Source: Bacteroidales bacterium (lineage in GTDB: Bacteria > Bacteroidota > Bacteroidia > Bacteroidales > UBA1715). From it: a stretch of 64,000 nucleotides of DNA. The notes beneath the pieces were generated by a model, which was not told where the DNA came from, did no database searches, and saw only the letters and a program-made list of their open reading frames with translations. The stretch covers positions 73,309 through 137,308 of the forward strand of contig JAKSUA010000003.1 in assembly GCA_024409235.1 (NCBI GenBank), read 5' to 3'. A program made the position numbers and the translations under genes. Below, one piece after another: positions 55,015 to 63,864 of this stretch; within the stretch, counting starts at the first letter, position 1; every line of letters starts with the position of its first letter.

Positions 55015-55944
55015 ATGATTTCAGTAACACAACAAGGTTTGGAGGATGTTCTTCGATATAAGTTGAAGGCATCGTTGTCGGTAGAATATCTATCAGCGAA
55101 ATCTGTTGCTGTATGTGATGAGAAATCTGCATTGTTTTTTTCTATGCTGATTTCATCAATGGCAAATGCGAATGGCGGAGTTATTTTTATTGGGGTGTCT
55201 TCGTCAAGAAAAAATCCGAAAAACATAGAACCTATAAATAACAAAGATGTTGTTTCATGGCTAAAAATGGTTTGTCAAACTCAGATTTATCCTGAAATAC
55301 CTGATTGCGTTATTAGCACGATTGAAGTTTCTGAAAAAGGCGAATTTGTAATAGGAATACAGATTCCTAATAGTCATCTTGCTCCACACATGTGCGCGGA
55401 CAGACGGTTTTATAAACGTTCAGAAACAAAGGCTGTTCTTTTAGAAGAATATGAGATAAGAGATTTATACACAAAAGGGAAAAGGCCTGAGATTGAACTG
55501 TTTAGTGTTACAAATACTGGAGGTATTCCAACGTTGTCCGGGGGAAAATTTGAAAGAGTAAATTTCTATCCTCGTTTTTTAGTTAAAAATACTGGAGGCA
55601 GTGTCGAACGTTTCTATAAGGTAGAATTATCGATACCATCACAAATAAATAATCCTAATTTTAACATGATGGCGGATAATTTCTCGCGTTTTGAAGATGG
55701 TTGTACTATTTATAGTTTTGTGGGAAAAACTATTCTTTTTCAGGGAGAAATCGCTTCTGTGGTGGAACCGAATATTATAGTTGAAGATTCAACCTATGAA
55801 TGCTTTGAAAATGGAGAAATAGTTTTGAAGTTCTTTTATTCATCAGGTATACAGACAAAATCTTTTCGTTGCAAAGAATTGTTTCTGTATCGAAATAAAC
55901 AAATTGAGAAAAAGGATTTCTCTCAAGCAATTTCAGGACAATAA
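55015..55944 (+). CDS. AlbA_2/Schlafen-type ATP-binding protein
   Basis: The 309-residue protein has an AlbA_2 domain (about residues 5-140): after an N-terminal helix, the pattern MANANGGVIFIGVSS is diagnostic, followed by RFYKRSETKA. The remaining ~165 residues are beta-rich and unfamiliar to me. Proteins with this domain occur as transcription regulators or in defence contexts, usually with an HTH; none is visible here. The in-frame TTG at 55006 lies inside the -7 box, so the ATG at 55015 is preferred. It ends at a bidirectional terminator shared with asd. Confidence 0.8.
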   Translation: MISVTQQGLEDVLRYKLKASLSVEYLSAKSVAVCDEKSALFFSMLISSMANANGGVIFIGVSSSRKNPKNIEPINNKDVVSWLKMVCQTQIYPEIPDCVISTIEVSEKGEFVIGIQIPNSHLAPHMCADRRFYKRSETKAVLLEEYEIRDLYTKGKRPEIELFSVTNTGGIPTLSGGKFERVNFYPRFLVKNTGGSVERFYKVELSIPSQINNPNFNMMADNFSRFEDGCTIYSFVGKTILFQGEIASVVEPNIIVEDSTYECFENGEIVLKFFYSSGIQTKSFRCKELFLYRNKQIEKKDFSQAISGQ

Positions 55945-55945
55945 A

Positions 55946-55972
55946 AAAAGGCGGATGTTTGTCCGCCTTTTT
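55946..55972 (+). terminator. Bidirectional terminator between AlbA_2 gene and asd
   Basis: AAAAGGCGGA, loop of 6-7 nt, TCCGCCTTTT forms a GC-rich stem with T runs both ways. It lies between convergent genes. Confidence 0.85.
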
Positions 55973-55992
55973 ATTGTTTATTTGAGTTTAGG

Positions 55993-57003
55993 TTATTTAA
56001 CTACACCTTCTTTAATCAAATATTCACCAATTTGAACTGCGTTTAATGCAGCACCTTTCTTGATTTGGTCACCAACTAACCATAATGTCAAACCATTTTC
56101 GTTTGCTAAGTCTTTACGTACACGACCAACATATACATCGTCTTTTCCTGCTAAGAACAATGGCATAGGATATTTTTTGTTTGCTGGATCATCCATCAAC
56201 TGGATTCCTTCGCCGTTTGCAATTGCATTTTGTGCTTCTTCTACAGAAATTGGTTTTTCTGTTTCAATCCAAACAGCTTCAGAGTGAGAACGTAATGAAG
56301 GAACACGAACACACATTGCAGAGCATTGAACGTCGCTATGCATAATTTTGCGTGTTTCGTTAAACATCTTCATTTCTTCTTTTGTATAACCGTTGTCTGT
56401 AAACACATCAATTTGTGGAATAACATTGTATGCTAACTGATAAGCGAATTTGTTTACAGTAGCAGGTTTTCCATCAAGAACTTCGCGGTATTGTTGTTCC
56501 AATTCCGCCATTGCTGCTGCTCCGGCACCACTTGCTGCTTGGTAACTTGCGATATGAATTCTCTTAATGTGAGAAATTTTTTCAAGTGGCTGAAGAACTA
56601 CAACCATCATGATTGTTGTACAGTTTGGATTTGCAATGATTCCTTTTGGACGAACCAAAGCATCTTTTGCATTACATTCTGGAACCACAAGAGGAACTTG
56701 GTCATCCATACGGAATGCACTTGAGTTGTCAATCATAATTGCTCCAAATTTTGTAATATCTGCAGCATATTCTTTTGAAACGCCAGCTCCGGCTGATGTA
56801 AATGCGATATCAACTCCTTTGAAATCATCACCGTGTTTTAATAGTTGAACTGTATATTCCTTTCCTTTAAAAGTGTATTTTTTACCTGCACTTCGTTCTG
56901 AACCGAACAATACTAATTCATCCATTGGGAAATTTCTTTCCTCTAATACGCGAAGGAATTCTTGACCTACCGCTCCGCTTGCGCCTACAATTGCAACTTT
57001 CAT
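55993..57003 (-). CDS. asd: Aspartate-semialdehyde dehydrogenase
   Basis: The 336-residue enzyme reduces aspartyl phosphate to aspartate semialdehyde, the branch point to lysine/DAP, threonine and methionine. It starts [19 protein letters not shown] (NADP site) and has the catalytic Cys128 in NPNCTT and His in [12 protein letters not shown]. The length is standard. A TATATTTG box lies at 57042-57049 on the minus strand, interleaved with the promoter of the divergent lamin-tail gene. Confidence 0.95.
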   Translation of the reverse strand: MKVAIVGASGAVGQEFLRVLEERNFPMDELVLFGSERSAGKKYTFKGKEYTVQLLKHGDDFKGVDIAFTSAGAGVSKEYAADITKFGAIMIDNSSAFRMDDQVPLVVPECNAKDALVRPKGIIANPNCTTIMMVVVLQPLEKISHIKRIHIASYQAASGAGAAAMAELEQQYREVLDGKPATVNKFAYQLAYNVIPQIDVFTDNGYTKEEMKMFNETRKIMHSDVQCSAMCVRVPSLRSHSEAVWIETEKPISVEEAQNAIANGEGIQLMDDPANKKYPMPLFLAGKDDVYVGRVRKDLANENGLTLWLVGDQIKKGAALNAVQIGEYLIKEGVVK

Positions 57004-57020
57004 CTTTTTTATTACTTTTG
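56991..57020 (+). promoter_or_regulatory. Promoter of the lamin-tail gene
   Basis: TTG at 56991-56993 and TACTTTTG at 57013-57020 are 19 nt apart; the -33 lies inside the asd coding start. Confidence 0.55.
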
Positions 57021-57041
57021 TACGTTAATATTTTAACGCCG

Positions 57042-57049
57042 CAAATATA
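57042..57049 (-). promoter_or_regulatory. -7 box of asd
   Basis: TATATTTG on the minus strand, 39 nt before the asd start and only 8 nt from the lamin-tail ATG. Confidence 0.45.
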
Positions 57050-57056
57050 ACTAATT

Positions 57057-59390
57057 ATGAAAAAGATTTTTGTCGTTGCAACAATTTTATGTTGCGCATT
57101 CTCTGTATCGTCACAGATTTTAGAACAATTTACGAATTCGGGTATTGGAAACTCTTATTCGTCAGGACAATTTTTAGGTGTTGGAGATATTGTTTGGAAT
57201 TACATGAAAGCACGTGGAAACCAACAGACAACAACTAATGGTGATAAAGCAATTAGTTTGAACAAAGCAGCCGATGCATGCCTGTTTTCGGACACGATTC
57301 CGTCAGGAATTAAATTTCTTCAGTTTCAATATGAACAGGAGTTAACTGCGAATTGTGATGCCAACGTATATATCAATGACAGTCTCGTCGGTGTTTTAGT
57401 AACTGAAAATGAGGCAGATGTAACAAAAATATTTTCTTTCTCAACACATGATTTTAATGAGAATGCGGTGATACGTATTCAACAAAATACGGCCTCATCA
57501 GGACAAATAACGATTGATGATATTTATATTGAATTTGCTCAAACGCCTTTCCTATATAATAAAATAAGCATTGATGATTTGTTGATTTCCGCGGAGTTTT
57601 CTCATAATATTTTAGAGGCAGATGTGTGTGGCGATGCAGTAGAAAACTTTTATTTTTCTGAAAATAAAATTCTGGTCAGTTTAAAAAATAATTTGTGTGG
57701 TGAGTATAAAATCTCTTTTAGAAATGTTGTTGATACCGCGTATAAACAAATTAGTGATACAGTTTTATGTTTAGCATTTTATGATGTTCCTCAAAAAAAT
57801 AAAATAGTAATTAGTGAAATCATGGCAAATCCGTCATCGCTGATAGGATTGGATTATGAATATATTGAGGTTTTTAATTCTGGTGAATGTTCTGTGCAAT
57901 GCAATGAATTACAACTGATTATAGGAAATAATAAATGTCAATTGCCAAGTAGGATTCTTAATGCTAATGAATATGTTTGTATTACTTCCGAGAAAGAAAA
58001 AGCATCTATTCTTGATAGTTCACGGTTTTTATTTGTGAAGTCATTCCCGTCAATTCCTAATACAGGAAGTACGGTTGCTTTGGCGTACAATGATGAGATT
58101 ATATCATCTGTTTCGTATGTAGATACGTGGTATCATGATAGTTTTAAGCAAAATTGGGGTTGGAGTCTTGAAAAAATAGATTTGGAGAATGTCTCCGAAA
58201 CGGAAGATAATTGGCGGGCATCGGATAATAAACGCGGGGGAACACCGGGATTTGAAAACAGTGTTTTTCAGAGTAATGAGGATTATATCTCTCCCGAAAT
58301 TGTTTCTATACAGATTGTGTCAGATTCCGTTATAGACATTCGGTTTTCAGAAAACATTGATATTCTGCACTTTCTTGATAATTCAGAGTTTTCGTTTAGT
58401 GTGAAGAACGTTGAGCCAATAAATAACTCGATGTCTCAATATAGGATTATGACAGATATTCTTTTTGAATCGCAAACAGAATATAATTGTAATATTTCAG
58501 ACAGATGCATAGACTACAATGGAAATCAATTCGTTGACAATCAATATATTTTTGCAAAAACGGATTCTTTGCTAATCTCTAATTCCGTGTTAATAAACGA
58601 AATACTCTTTAATCCAACTTCAGGGAATTCGGATTTTATAGAATTATATAATAATTCCGAATCCTACTACGATTTATCGCAGATGTATGTGTCGAACGGC
58701 TCGACTAATTATAGAATTTCAGACAAATATATTTTATTTCCGCCAAAGTCATTTGCTGTAATATCTTCTGACGCAGGGCTTTACAGAACTGAGAGTAAAT
58801 GTAAAAAAGGGATCTTTATTAACTCAAAGTTACCGACTTTACCTGACAAAGAGGGTTTGGTTATTTTACGGAATCTTTGGGGTGAGGTGATTGATTCTGT
58901 TTCATATAGTGAGGATTGGCATTCTGCTTATATTGTTAGCAAAGAAGGTGTTTCATTAGAACGGGTTGATTTCATGCAAAGTTCAAATAAGTCAACGTCT
59001 TGGTTTTCGGCTGCAGAATCCGTAGGATTTTCTTCTCCGGGTTGTCCAAACTCTCAAGCAATACGGAATAACACAAAGCAGTTTTTTTCTTTTGATTCAG
59101 AAGTAATAACACCTAATGGAGATGGGGAGAATGATGAGTTAGTTATTTTTTGTGGTGATGTTGAGGTTGGTACAATGTGTTCTGTGCGAATTTTTCAACC
59201 AAGCGGGAAAATGATAGCTCAAATTGCTAATAACCAGCTTCTTGGTTCTGATGACATTCTTAGATGGGATTGTACAGATGCCAAAGGAAATGCCGTAAAT
59301 CCAGGTATTTATCTTGTTCAATTAGAATTAGTAAGAAATGGAAGGAAGATATCTTCTGAAAAAAAATCTTGTACTGTTCTTCGAGAATAA
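57057..59390 (+). CDS. Large secreted protein with two lamin-tail domains and a gliding-type C-terminus
   Basis: The 777-residue protein has a signal peptide (ending SVSSQ). An N-terminal beta domain (about 20-230) is followed by a lamin-tail domain (about 235-380, ISEIMANPSS...LDYEYIEVFN), a SwmB-like segment, and a second lamin-tail domain (about 508-640, INEILFNPTS). The C-terminus (about 680-777) starts VITPNGDGENDEL, a pattern of gliding-associated type B sorting domains in T9SS cargo, and ends like FlgD Ig domains. It should be exported and exposed on the surface. Function is unknown. Confidence 0.85.
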   Translation: MKKIFVVATILCCAFSVSSQILEQFTNSGIGNSYSSGQFLGVGDIVWNYMKARGNQQTTTNGDKAISLNKAADACLFSDTIPSGIKFLQFQYEQELTANCDANVYINDSLVGVLVTENEADVTKIFSFSTHDFNENAVIRIQQNTASSGQITIDDIYIEFAQTPFLYNKISIDDLLISAEFSHNILEADVCGDAVENFYFSENKILVSLKNNLCGEYKISFRNVVDTAYKQISDTVLCLAFYDVPQKNKIVISEIMANPSSLIGLDYEYIEVFNSGECSVQCNELQLIIGNNKCQLPSRILNANEYVCITSEKEKASILDSSRFLFVKSFPSIPNTGSTVALAYNDEIISSVSYVDTWYHDSFKQNWGWSLEKIDLENVSETEDNWRASDNKRGGTPGFENSVFQSNEDYISPEIVSIQIVSDSVIDIRFSENIDILHFLDNSEFSFSVKNVEPINNSMSQYRIMTDILFESQTEYNCNISDRCIDYNGNQFVDNQYIFAKTDSLLISNSVLINEILFNPTSGNSDFIELYNNSESYYDLSQMYVSNGSTNYRISDKYILFPPKSFAVISSDAGLYRTESKCKKGIFINSKLPTLPDKEGLVILRNLWGEVIDSVSYSEDWHSAYIVSKEGVSLERVDFMQSSNKSTSWFSAAESVGFSSPGCPNSQAIRNNTKQFFSFDSEVITPNGDGENDELVIFCGDVEVGTMCSVRIFQPSGKMIAQIANNQLLGSDDILRWDCTDAKGNAVNPGIYLVQLELVRNGRKISSEKKSCTVLRE

Positions 59391-59398
59391 ATCTCACG

Positions 59399-59406
59399 TA
59401 TCTTTG
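59399..59406 (+). promoter_or_regulatory. -7 box of the ATP-grasp-like gene
   Basis: TATCTTTG is an exact TAnnTTTG match ending 5 nt before the ATG at 59411, so the transcript would start near the start codon. Confidence 0.55.
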
Positions 59407-59410
59407 TTGT

Positions 59411-60568
59411 ATGAGAGTATATATTTATAATCCAGACCATGATTTAGCTCTTGCATCAGATTCAGATCATTTTGATGCTCCTGATTCTGCAAAAATGTTT
59501 GCGCAGGATTTTTCTGTCTTACCGCTTTGGTATGCGGAAGGAAATGCTTCAATATATACTCAAGGATTTCATAAAGAGTGGCTTACCAGTTTACAGCAAT
59601 TGTTTCCGCAATTTAAAAACATTGATTTTGTTGCATCATTTGGACAGAATGATTTTGTTATGCCCTGGGGATGGAATAAAACAATACGGAAGTTTGCAGA
59701 GAAAAAAGGCTGTTTCAACCTTCCTGCAATAGAGAATATTAATTGTATTAGGGAATTACAACATCGTCGTTTATCTGTTGAAGCTACAGAATTCCTATCA
59801 TCGTTAGAAAACGAACATTTATTTTTAGCAAGACCCGCAAGTTTGTTGACTGTTGATGAAATCGAATGTTTCGCAGAAAAGCATCCTTATGCAATATTCA
59901 AGGCTCCTTGGTCAGGAAGTGGGAAAGGGATTGTTCGTAGCCTCGGTGGTTTGTCGGAAAATCTTCATAATCGGCTGAAAAATATTGCAAAGAAACAAGG
60001 ATGTGTTTTAGGTGAGCCTCTATATGATGTAACTCAAGATTTTGCCATGGAGTTTTTATGCGAAAAAGAAACGACATCTTTTGCCGGTTATTCGTGGTTT
60101 TTTACGAATGAACATGGTGTTTATCAAGGTAATTTGTTAGCTAATGACGAACAAATAGCCGAGAAATTTTCCCAATGGATTTCTGTGGAGGAATTAGAAC
60201 GTATAAAGCAACGGCTAATTGATTTCTTGAATAAAAAAGTTGCAAAATATTATAATGGATATTTGGGCGTGGATATGTTTATTTTTCAGCAGGAAAATCA
60301 ATTTCATGTTCATCCATGCGTAGAAATAAATTTAAGAATGACTATGGGACTCGTCGCCCGTTTGTTTTATGACAAGTTTGTAGAAAATGGGAAAACAGGA
60401 ACTTATTTCGTGGACTACAATAATTCTAGTGAAGATTTATTTTTGGATACGAAAAAACGGTCTGAAAATGAATTGGTAGTGAAAAAAGGAAGGATTCAAA
60501 AAGGTTTCCTTACATTGAATCCAATTAACGAAACAACTCATTATAGAGCAAGGATAGAGATTACATAG
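59411..60568 (+). CDS. ATP-grasp-like hypothetical protein
   Basis: The 385-residue protein has an N-terminal domain (YIYNPDHDLALAS), a segment FKAPWSGSGKGIVRSLGG that looks like the ATP-grasp glycine-rich loop, and later VHPCVEINLRMTMG, which resembles the metal-binding Asn of ATP-grasp enzymes. I recall similar hypotheticals in Bacteroidetes but cannot name the ligase. The ATG at 59411 is preferred over an upstream in-frame ATG that overlaps the lamin-tail gene. It overlaps the convergent OB-fold gene by 8 nt at its 3' end. Confidence 0.75.
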   Translation: MRVYIYNPDHDLALASDSDHFDAPDSAKMFAQDFSVLPLWYAEGNASIYTQGFHKEWLTSLQQLFPQFKNIDFVASFGQNDFVMPWGWNKTIRKFAEKKGCFNLPAIENINCIRELQHRRLSVEATEFLSSLENEHLFLARPASLLTVDEIECFAEKHPYAIFKAPWSGSGKGIVRSLGGLSENLHNRLKNIAKKQGCVLGEPLYDVTQDFAMEFLCEKETTSFAGYSWFFTNEHGVYQGNLLANDEQIAEKFSQWISVEELERIKQRLIDFLNKKVAKYYNGYLGVDMFIFQQENQFHVHPCVEINLRMTMGLVARLFYDKFVENGKTGTYFVDYNNSSEDLFLDTKKRSENELVVKKGRIQKGFLTLNPINETTHYRARIEIT

Positions 60569-60950
60569 AAAATAAATCTTCGTCAGATTCGTCAAGAATT
60601 AGTTCGTCAACATTTATTTTTACACCATTCTCTGCATTTGTCTGACAGTCAACTTTTCCTTTAATTTCAACCTCGATTTGGTTGCTGTTAGGGACAAGTG
60701 GAATAAGGTCGTTTTTCACTTCAATAACAATTTGTCCAGTTTTATCTTCAAACCAAAATTTCTTTTTTGATATCTGAGAAGGTATCGTTCCGAATAGAGT
60801 AACTTTAACGTCTTTCTTGTCAAGGGCAACACTGTTTTCAAGAATATCTTTTACTGTTGATTTTTGAATGACTTGTGGGTCATACGTAAAAAAAATTAGT
60901 GCGCTGCCAATAAAAATAACACTAATCAGTGCTGCAAATATCTTTTTCAT
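60561..60950 (-). CDS. Small exported OB-fold (BOF-like) protein
   Basis: The 129-residue protein has an N-terminal hydrophobic export segment (about residues 4-24), then VKDILENSVALDKKDVKVTLFGTI and a FEDKTGQIVIEV segment, a pattern like the bacterial OB-fold (BOF) family of YgiW/YdeI. It ends in an acidic tail. The ATG at 60950 is chosen; the upstream in-frame codon is TTG. It has a promoter at 60982-61010. Family relatives are linked to stress tolerance, but their mechanism is unclear. Confidence 0.65.
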   Translation of the reverse strand: MKKIFAALISVIFIGSALIFFTYDPQVIQKSTVKDILENSVALDKKDVKVTLFGTIPSQISKKKFWFEDKTGQIVIEVKNDLIPLVPNSNQIEVEIKGKVDCQTNAENGVKINVDELILDESDEDLFSM

Positions 60951-60981
60951 TTTTCTCAAAAATTAAAAAATCTCTACATTA

Positions 60982-61010
60982 CAAATATAGAAATTAAAAT
61001 GAAAAAGCAA
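60982..61010 (-). promoter_or_regulatory. Promoter of the OB-fold gene
   Basis: On the minus strand TTG (61010-61008) and TATATTTG (60989-60982) are 18 nt apart. Confidence 0.6.
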
Positions 61011-61049
61011 CGATTCTTAGCTTAAATTACTGATTTTAGGAGAAATAAA

Positions 61050-61532
61050 TTAGTGAACTTCTTCTAATAATTTATCTAAATCAGAAGTCTCGTCTTCTTG
61101 CTTTGTTTGAAGTTTCGGATAATTGATTTGGTCGGAAATCAAATATGAAACAGGGAAATCAGGAAGTAACTGTTTGTAGAAACAATAAGCTTCGCTTTTT
61201 GAACGAAAATCACCTACACGGATTTTGAAAAATGGCGGCTGGTAAATTAAATATGCTCCAACATCAGGGTATTTGGACAAAAATAATTTTCTCGCATTTT
61301 GTGCTTCTGTACGCGAATTTGTTCCCGAAGAATTATAAATCTGAACTCTCCAGCCAGCAATTTTTCCGTTGTTTGCTTTGTTTATGTCAATGTGTGTATT
61401 TATTAATTCTGGGATTCTTGGATCTTGTTCAATCGTAATGGTTCCATTAGTTGTTGTAGCTTGATTTTCTTCTGTTTGTGCAACAACAACTGATGTAATT
61501 AGCGAAAACAATATAAAAAGAACCTTTTTCAT
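61050..61532 (-). CDS. Exported SPOR-domain protein
   Basis: The 160-residue protein has a signal peptide (ending SVVVAQ), a short linker, and a SPOR domain (about residues 60-130: GWRVQIYNSSGTNSRTEAQN through VRVGDFRSKSEAYCF). SPOR domains bind denuded peptidoglycan, often at the division site. The C-terminus is acidic. It has a TACATTTG box at 61549-61556 and is a small Bacteroidetes-type SPOR protein. Its partners are not identified here. Confidence 0.88.
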   Translation of the reverse strand: MKKVLFILFSLITSVVVAQTEENQATTTNGTITIEQDPRIPELINTHIDINKANNGKIAGWRVQIYNSSGTNSRTEAQNARKLFLSKYPDVGAYLIYQPPFFKIRVGDFRSKSEAYCFYKQLLPDFPVSYLISDQINYPKLQTKQEDETSDLDKLLEEVH

Positions 61533-61548
61533 TGGACAAATTTATTTA

Positions 61549-61556
61549 CAAATGTA
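61549..61556 (-). promoter_or_regulatory. -7 box of the SPOR gene
   Basis: TACATTTG on the minus strand, 17 nt before the start. The nearest TTTG is only 9 nt upstream, so the -33 box is not settled. Confidence 0.45.
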
Positions 61557-61594
61557 AAGTTTTATCAAATTCAAGAATCAATAAATTGAAAAAA

Positions 61595-62629
61595 TCAATA
61601 GTGTTTCTTTGTGTTATAAGTAGATTCTAATTCTAAAATGCCAAGTTTATTTGTGTAAAGATCTTTAATATAACTTCTTACAATGTTAAATCTTTTTTCA
61701 ACACCTTTTAAATTGGCGACATTTCCTTCGGTAATTTCATACTCCATATCTTCTGGAATTTTAGCTAAAATCTCTGCAATTCTTTCACTTGGAACAAGTA
61801 ACATTGCATCTATTTGATTGGAAACAAACAAGTCTATCGTTTCGTCAAGTGATTCTGTCTTTTTAATTATAACACTATCTAAATAAGGTAATTTTTCCTT
61901 TTGTGAATCGAATTTGTTATAAAGATCGCATTTGACAAATCTAAATTCCAAACTGTCTGCTTCGTATCGAAAAGGTCCAATACCGACGATAGATTTTTCA
62001 CCATATTTCTCTACTGATTCGTATGGAACTATTGCGGCGGCAGGATGTGCAAGGTTATTAATAAAACGAGGAGAAGGCCTTTCTAAAGTAATACGTAGTG
62101 TGCCATTGTCAATAACTTGGATTCCTTCGATTCTACTTGTATCACGGATTTCTTTTGGTAACGAAAAATATTCTTTTGCACCTTTAATATGATATACCGT
62201 GTTTGTAAAATTTAACGTACTATACTGTGGATTAGCTAGCAGATGAAATGTGTATTTTACGTCGTAAGCTGTTAGTGTTCTTGTTTTCGCACGACCAAAA
62301 CAGTCATTCATGTGAAATTTTGCTGTAGTGTCTATAGTAAAAACATAAACTGAGCCCGTATTGTCAACTTCCCATGTTTTGCAAAGAGCGTTTTCTATTT
62401 CAAGAGAAAATGGATTAACCTGAAACAAACCTGTATAAAAAATGCTTGCAAGGCTTTTTTCCAAATCGTTAGCGATTGTTGTTGGGAAAATATAATCATC
62501 AAATGTTACATCGTAAATCGCAAGGCGTAAGTTTCCTCCTTTTTTTCCATTTTTCTCTTTTGTCTGCTCCGAATTATGGCATCCGAAAAACAATGCAAAA
62601 CTAAATATGAGAAAAAGGATTTTTTTCAT
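61595..62629 (-). CDS. Short SBP_bac_5-type peptide-binding lipoprotein
   Basis: The 344-residue protein has a lipobox (Cys17, FFGC) and the start of an oligopeptide-binding (SBP_bac_5) fold: GGNLRLAIYD, SLASIFYTGLFQVNP, LTAYDVKYTF and VGIGPFRYE. Family members are usually 500 residues or more; this one stops after what looks like the first two lobes, so the C-terminal lobe is missing or reduced. No frameshift is evident in the surrounding 3' sequence. No permease or ATPase gene is near. It is probably the third gene of the hydrolase operon. Confidence 0.78.
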   Translation of the reverse strand: MKKILFLIFSFALFFGCHNSEQTKEKNGKKGGNLRLAIYDVTFDDYIFPTTIANDLEKSLASIFYTGLFQVNPFSLEIENALCKTWEVDNTGSVYVFTIDTTAKFHMNDCFGRAKTRTLTAYDVKYTFHLLANPQYSTLNFTNTVYHIKGAKEYFSLPKEIRDTSRIEGIQVIDNGTLRITLERPSPRFINNLAHPAAAIVPYESVEKYGEKSIVGIGPFRYEADSLEFRFVKCDLYNKFDSQKEKLPYLDSVIIKKTESLDETIDLFVSNQIDAMLLVPSERIAEILAKIPEDMEYEITEGNVANLKGVEKRFNIVRSYIKDLYTNKLGILELESTYNTKKHY

Positions 62630-62634
62630 AATGT

Positions 62635-63075
62635 TTACAATATCTGAAACAATGCATTTGCTGCATTGGCATTAGATTTTGATAATGTGCTAACATTTAG
62701 TTTCTGCACAAATAAAAATTCTTTTTCTTTCGCAAGTATTTCCTGAATCTCAGTAGTTTGAGAGTCTGAAATTATAGGCGAGAATTTCACGAAAAAGGAA
62801 ATGTTTTTATAGAAATCTAATACAGTATTTTGTTTTGCGTCATTGTCAATCACTGTAATAGTGATGTTGTCGTTTATATTGACTGCGGAGAATGAGAATG
62901 GCTGGACTGTTTTTCCGTTTAAGGTGAGAGTGACATCTTTTTGTGCTTGTAAATCAATTGAGAATAATTGATTTATGGCTACACAAAATTGGAAGACATT
63001 AAGATTTGTACAGATAGCAAATACTTCGTAATGTTCTGCAGTTGTGGTCATTTTTATGGTAGATGTCTTTCCCAT
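62635..63075 (-). CDS. Hypothetical protein
   Basis: The 146-residue protein has no signal peptide, no membrane segment and no recognised motif. It looks alpha/beta with a weak resemblance in layout to the IPExxxVDY family, but that motif is not present, so I do not make the assignment. The start at 63075 lies 1 nt after the hydrolase stop; an ATG at 63051 is also in frame. It precedes the lipoprotein by 5 nt and is part of the same operon. Confidence 0.6.
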   Translation of the reverse strand: MGKTSTIKMTTTAEHYEVFAICTNLNVFQFCVAINQLFSIDLQAQKDVTLTLNGKTVQPFSFSAVNINDNITITVIDNDAKQNTVLDFYKNISFFVKFSPIISDSQTTEIQEILAKEKEFLFVQKLNVSTLSKSNANAANALFQIL

Positions 63076-63076
63076 A

Positions 63077-63802
63077 TTAGAAATCTTTTAGGAAAAATAA
63101 CAAACTCAACCAGCATTCCTCTCTTGTGTCGGAATCCCACCAAAGTGTTTGGGCTCCATGTAAACCATTGCTTCCTTCAGGTTTGAAAAGAACAAATTTT
63201 GTTGATTCAATACCTTCGGCTAGTTGTGAAACATAGGAATATTCATTTTGTGCACAGCCAATATATGTAGGCACTTTTAATCCTTTGATATATTGAGTTA
63301 TACTTAATGAGCTGAAGAATTCTCCAGGACTGTAGGCAATAACCGCTTTTATATCACTACGGTCTTTGGCAACTTTTAAACAAAGAGAACCTGAAAATGA
63401 ACTACCCATCAAGAAGATTTGTGCATATGGATCTATCGAGTAAACGTAATTTATTGCTGCAAGTATGTCTTTTTCACAACTTAACAAAGTAATGTTGAAT
63501 TTTTCCTGTTTTGCTTTCAATGCTGTCTCATTGTTGACAAAATTCACCTCGTTTCCTTGTCGTAGGTCAACAGCAATACAGTTAAAATCAAGCTTAATCA
63601 TTCGTTCAGCTATTTGTTGGAATTCCCCACGGCTGTATTCTGCTTGATGAAACATGAGCATATATTTATTTGACTCGGCAAATGTCTCATAATAGTCCGC
63701 AAATACTTCCACATGGTCTTCTGCTTGGAACGAGATGGATTTCTGCCCAAAAAGATTGAACATGGAAAGAATGCAGATTATTGCAGTAATGATCTTTTTC
63801 AT
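63077..63802 (-). CDS. Exported alpha/beta hydrolase
   Basis: The 241-residue protein has a signal peptide (ending LFGQ) and an alpha/beta hydrolase domain. The nucleophile lies in GSSFSG (residues 133-138), with His near LHGAQTLWW at the C-terminal end. It resembles dienelactone-hydrolase-type esterases. Substrate is unknown. It is the first gene of a three-gene minus-strand operon and lies 62 nt downstream of the atpC stop, beyond a strong terminator. Confidence 0.82.
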   Translation of the reverse strand: MKKIITAIICILSMFNLFGQKSISFQAEDHVEVFADYYETFAESNKYMLMFHQAEYSRGEFQQIAERMIKLDFNCIAVDLRQGNEVNFVNNETALKAKQEKFNITLLSCEKDILAAINYVYSIDPYAQIFLMGSSFSGSLCLKVAKDRSDIKAVIAYSPGEFFSSLSITQYIKGLKVPTYIGCAQNEYSYVSQLAEGIESTKFVLFKPEGSNGLHGAQTLWWDSDTREECWLSLLFFLKDF

Positions 63803-63811
63803 AGTTATATT

Positions 63812-63849
63812 ACTAAAAAAGCCACTAATTGTGTAGTGGCTTTTTTAGT
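63812..63849 (-). terminator. Terminator downstream of atpC
   Basis: A 16-bp perfect stem (ACTAAAAAAGCCACTA with its complement) and a 6-nt loop carry A and T runs on both sides. It separates atpC from the hydrolase operon. Confidence 0.85.
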
Positions 63850-63864
63850 AGAGTTTAAGTTTTA

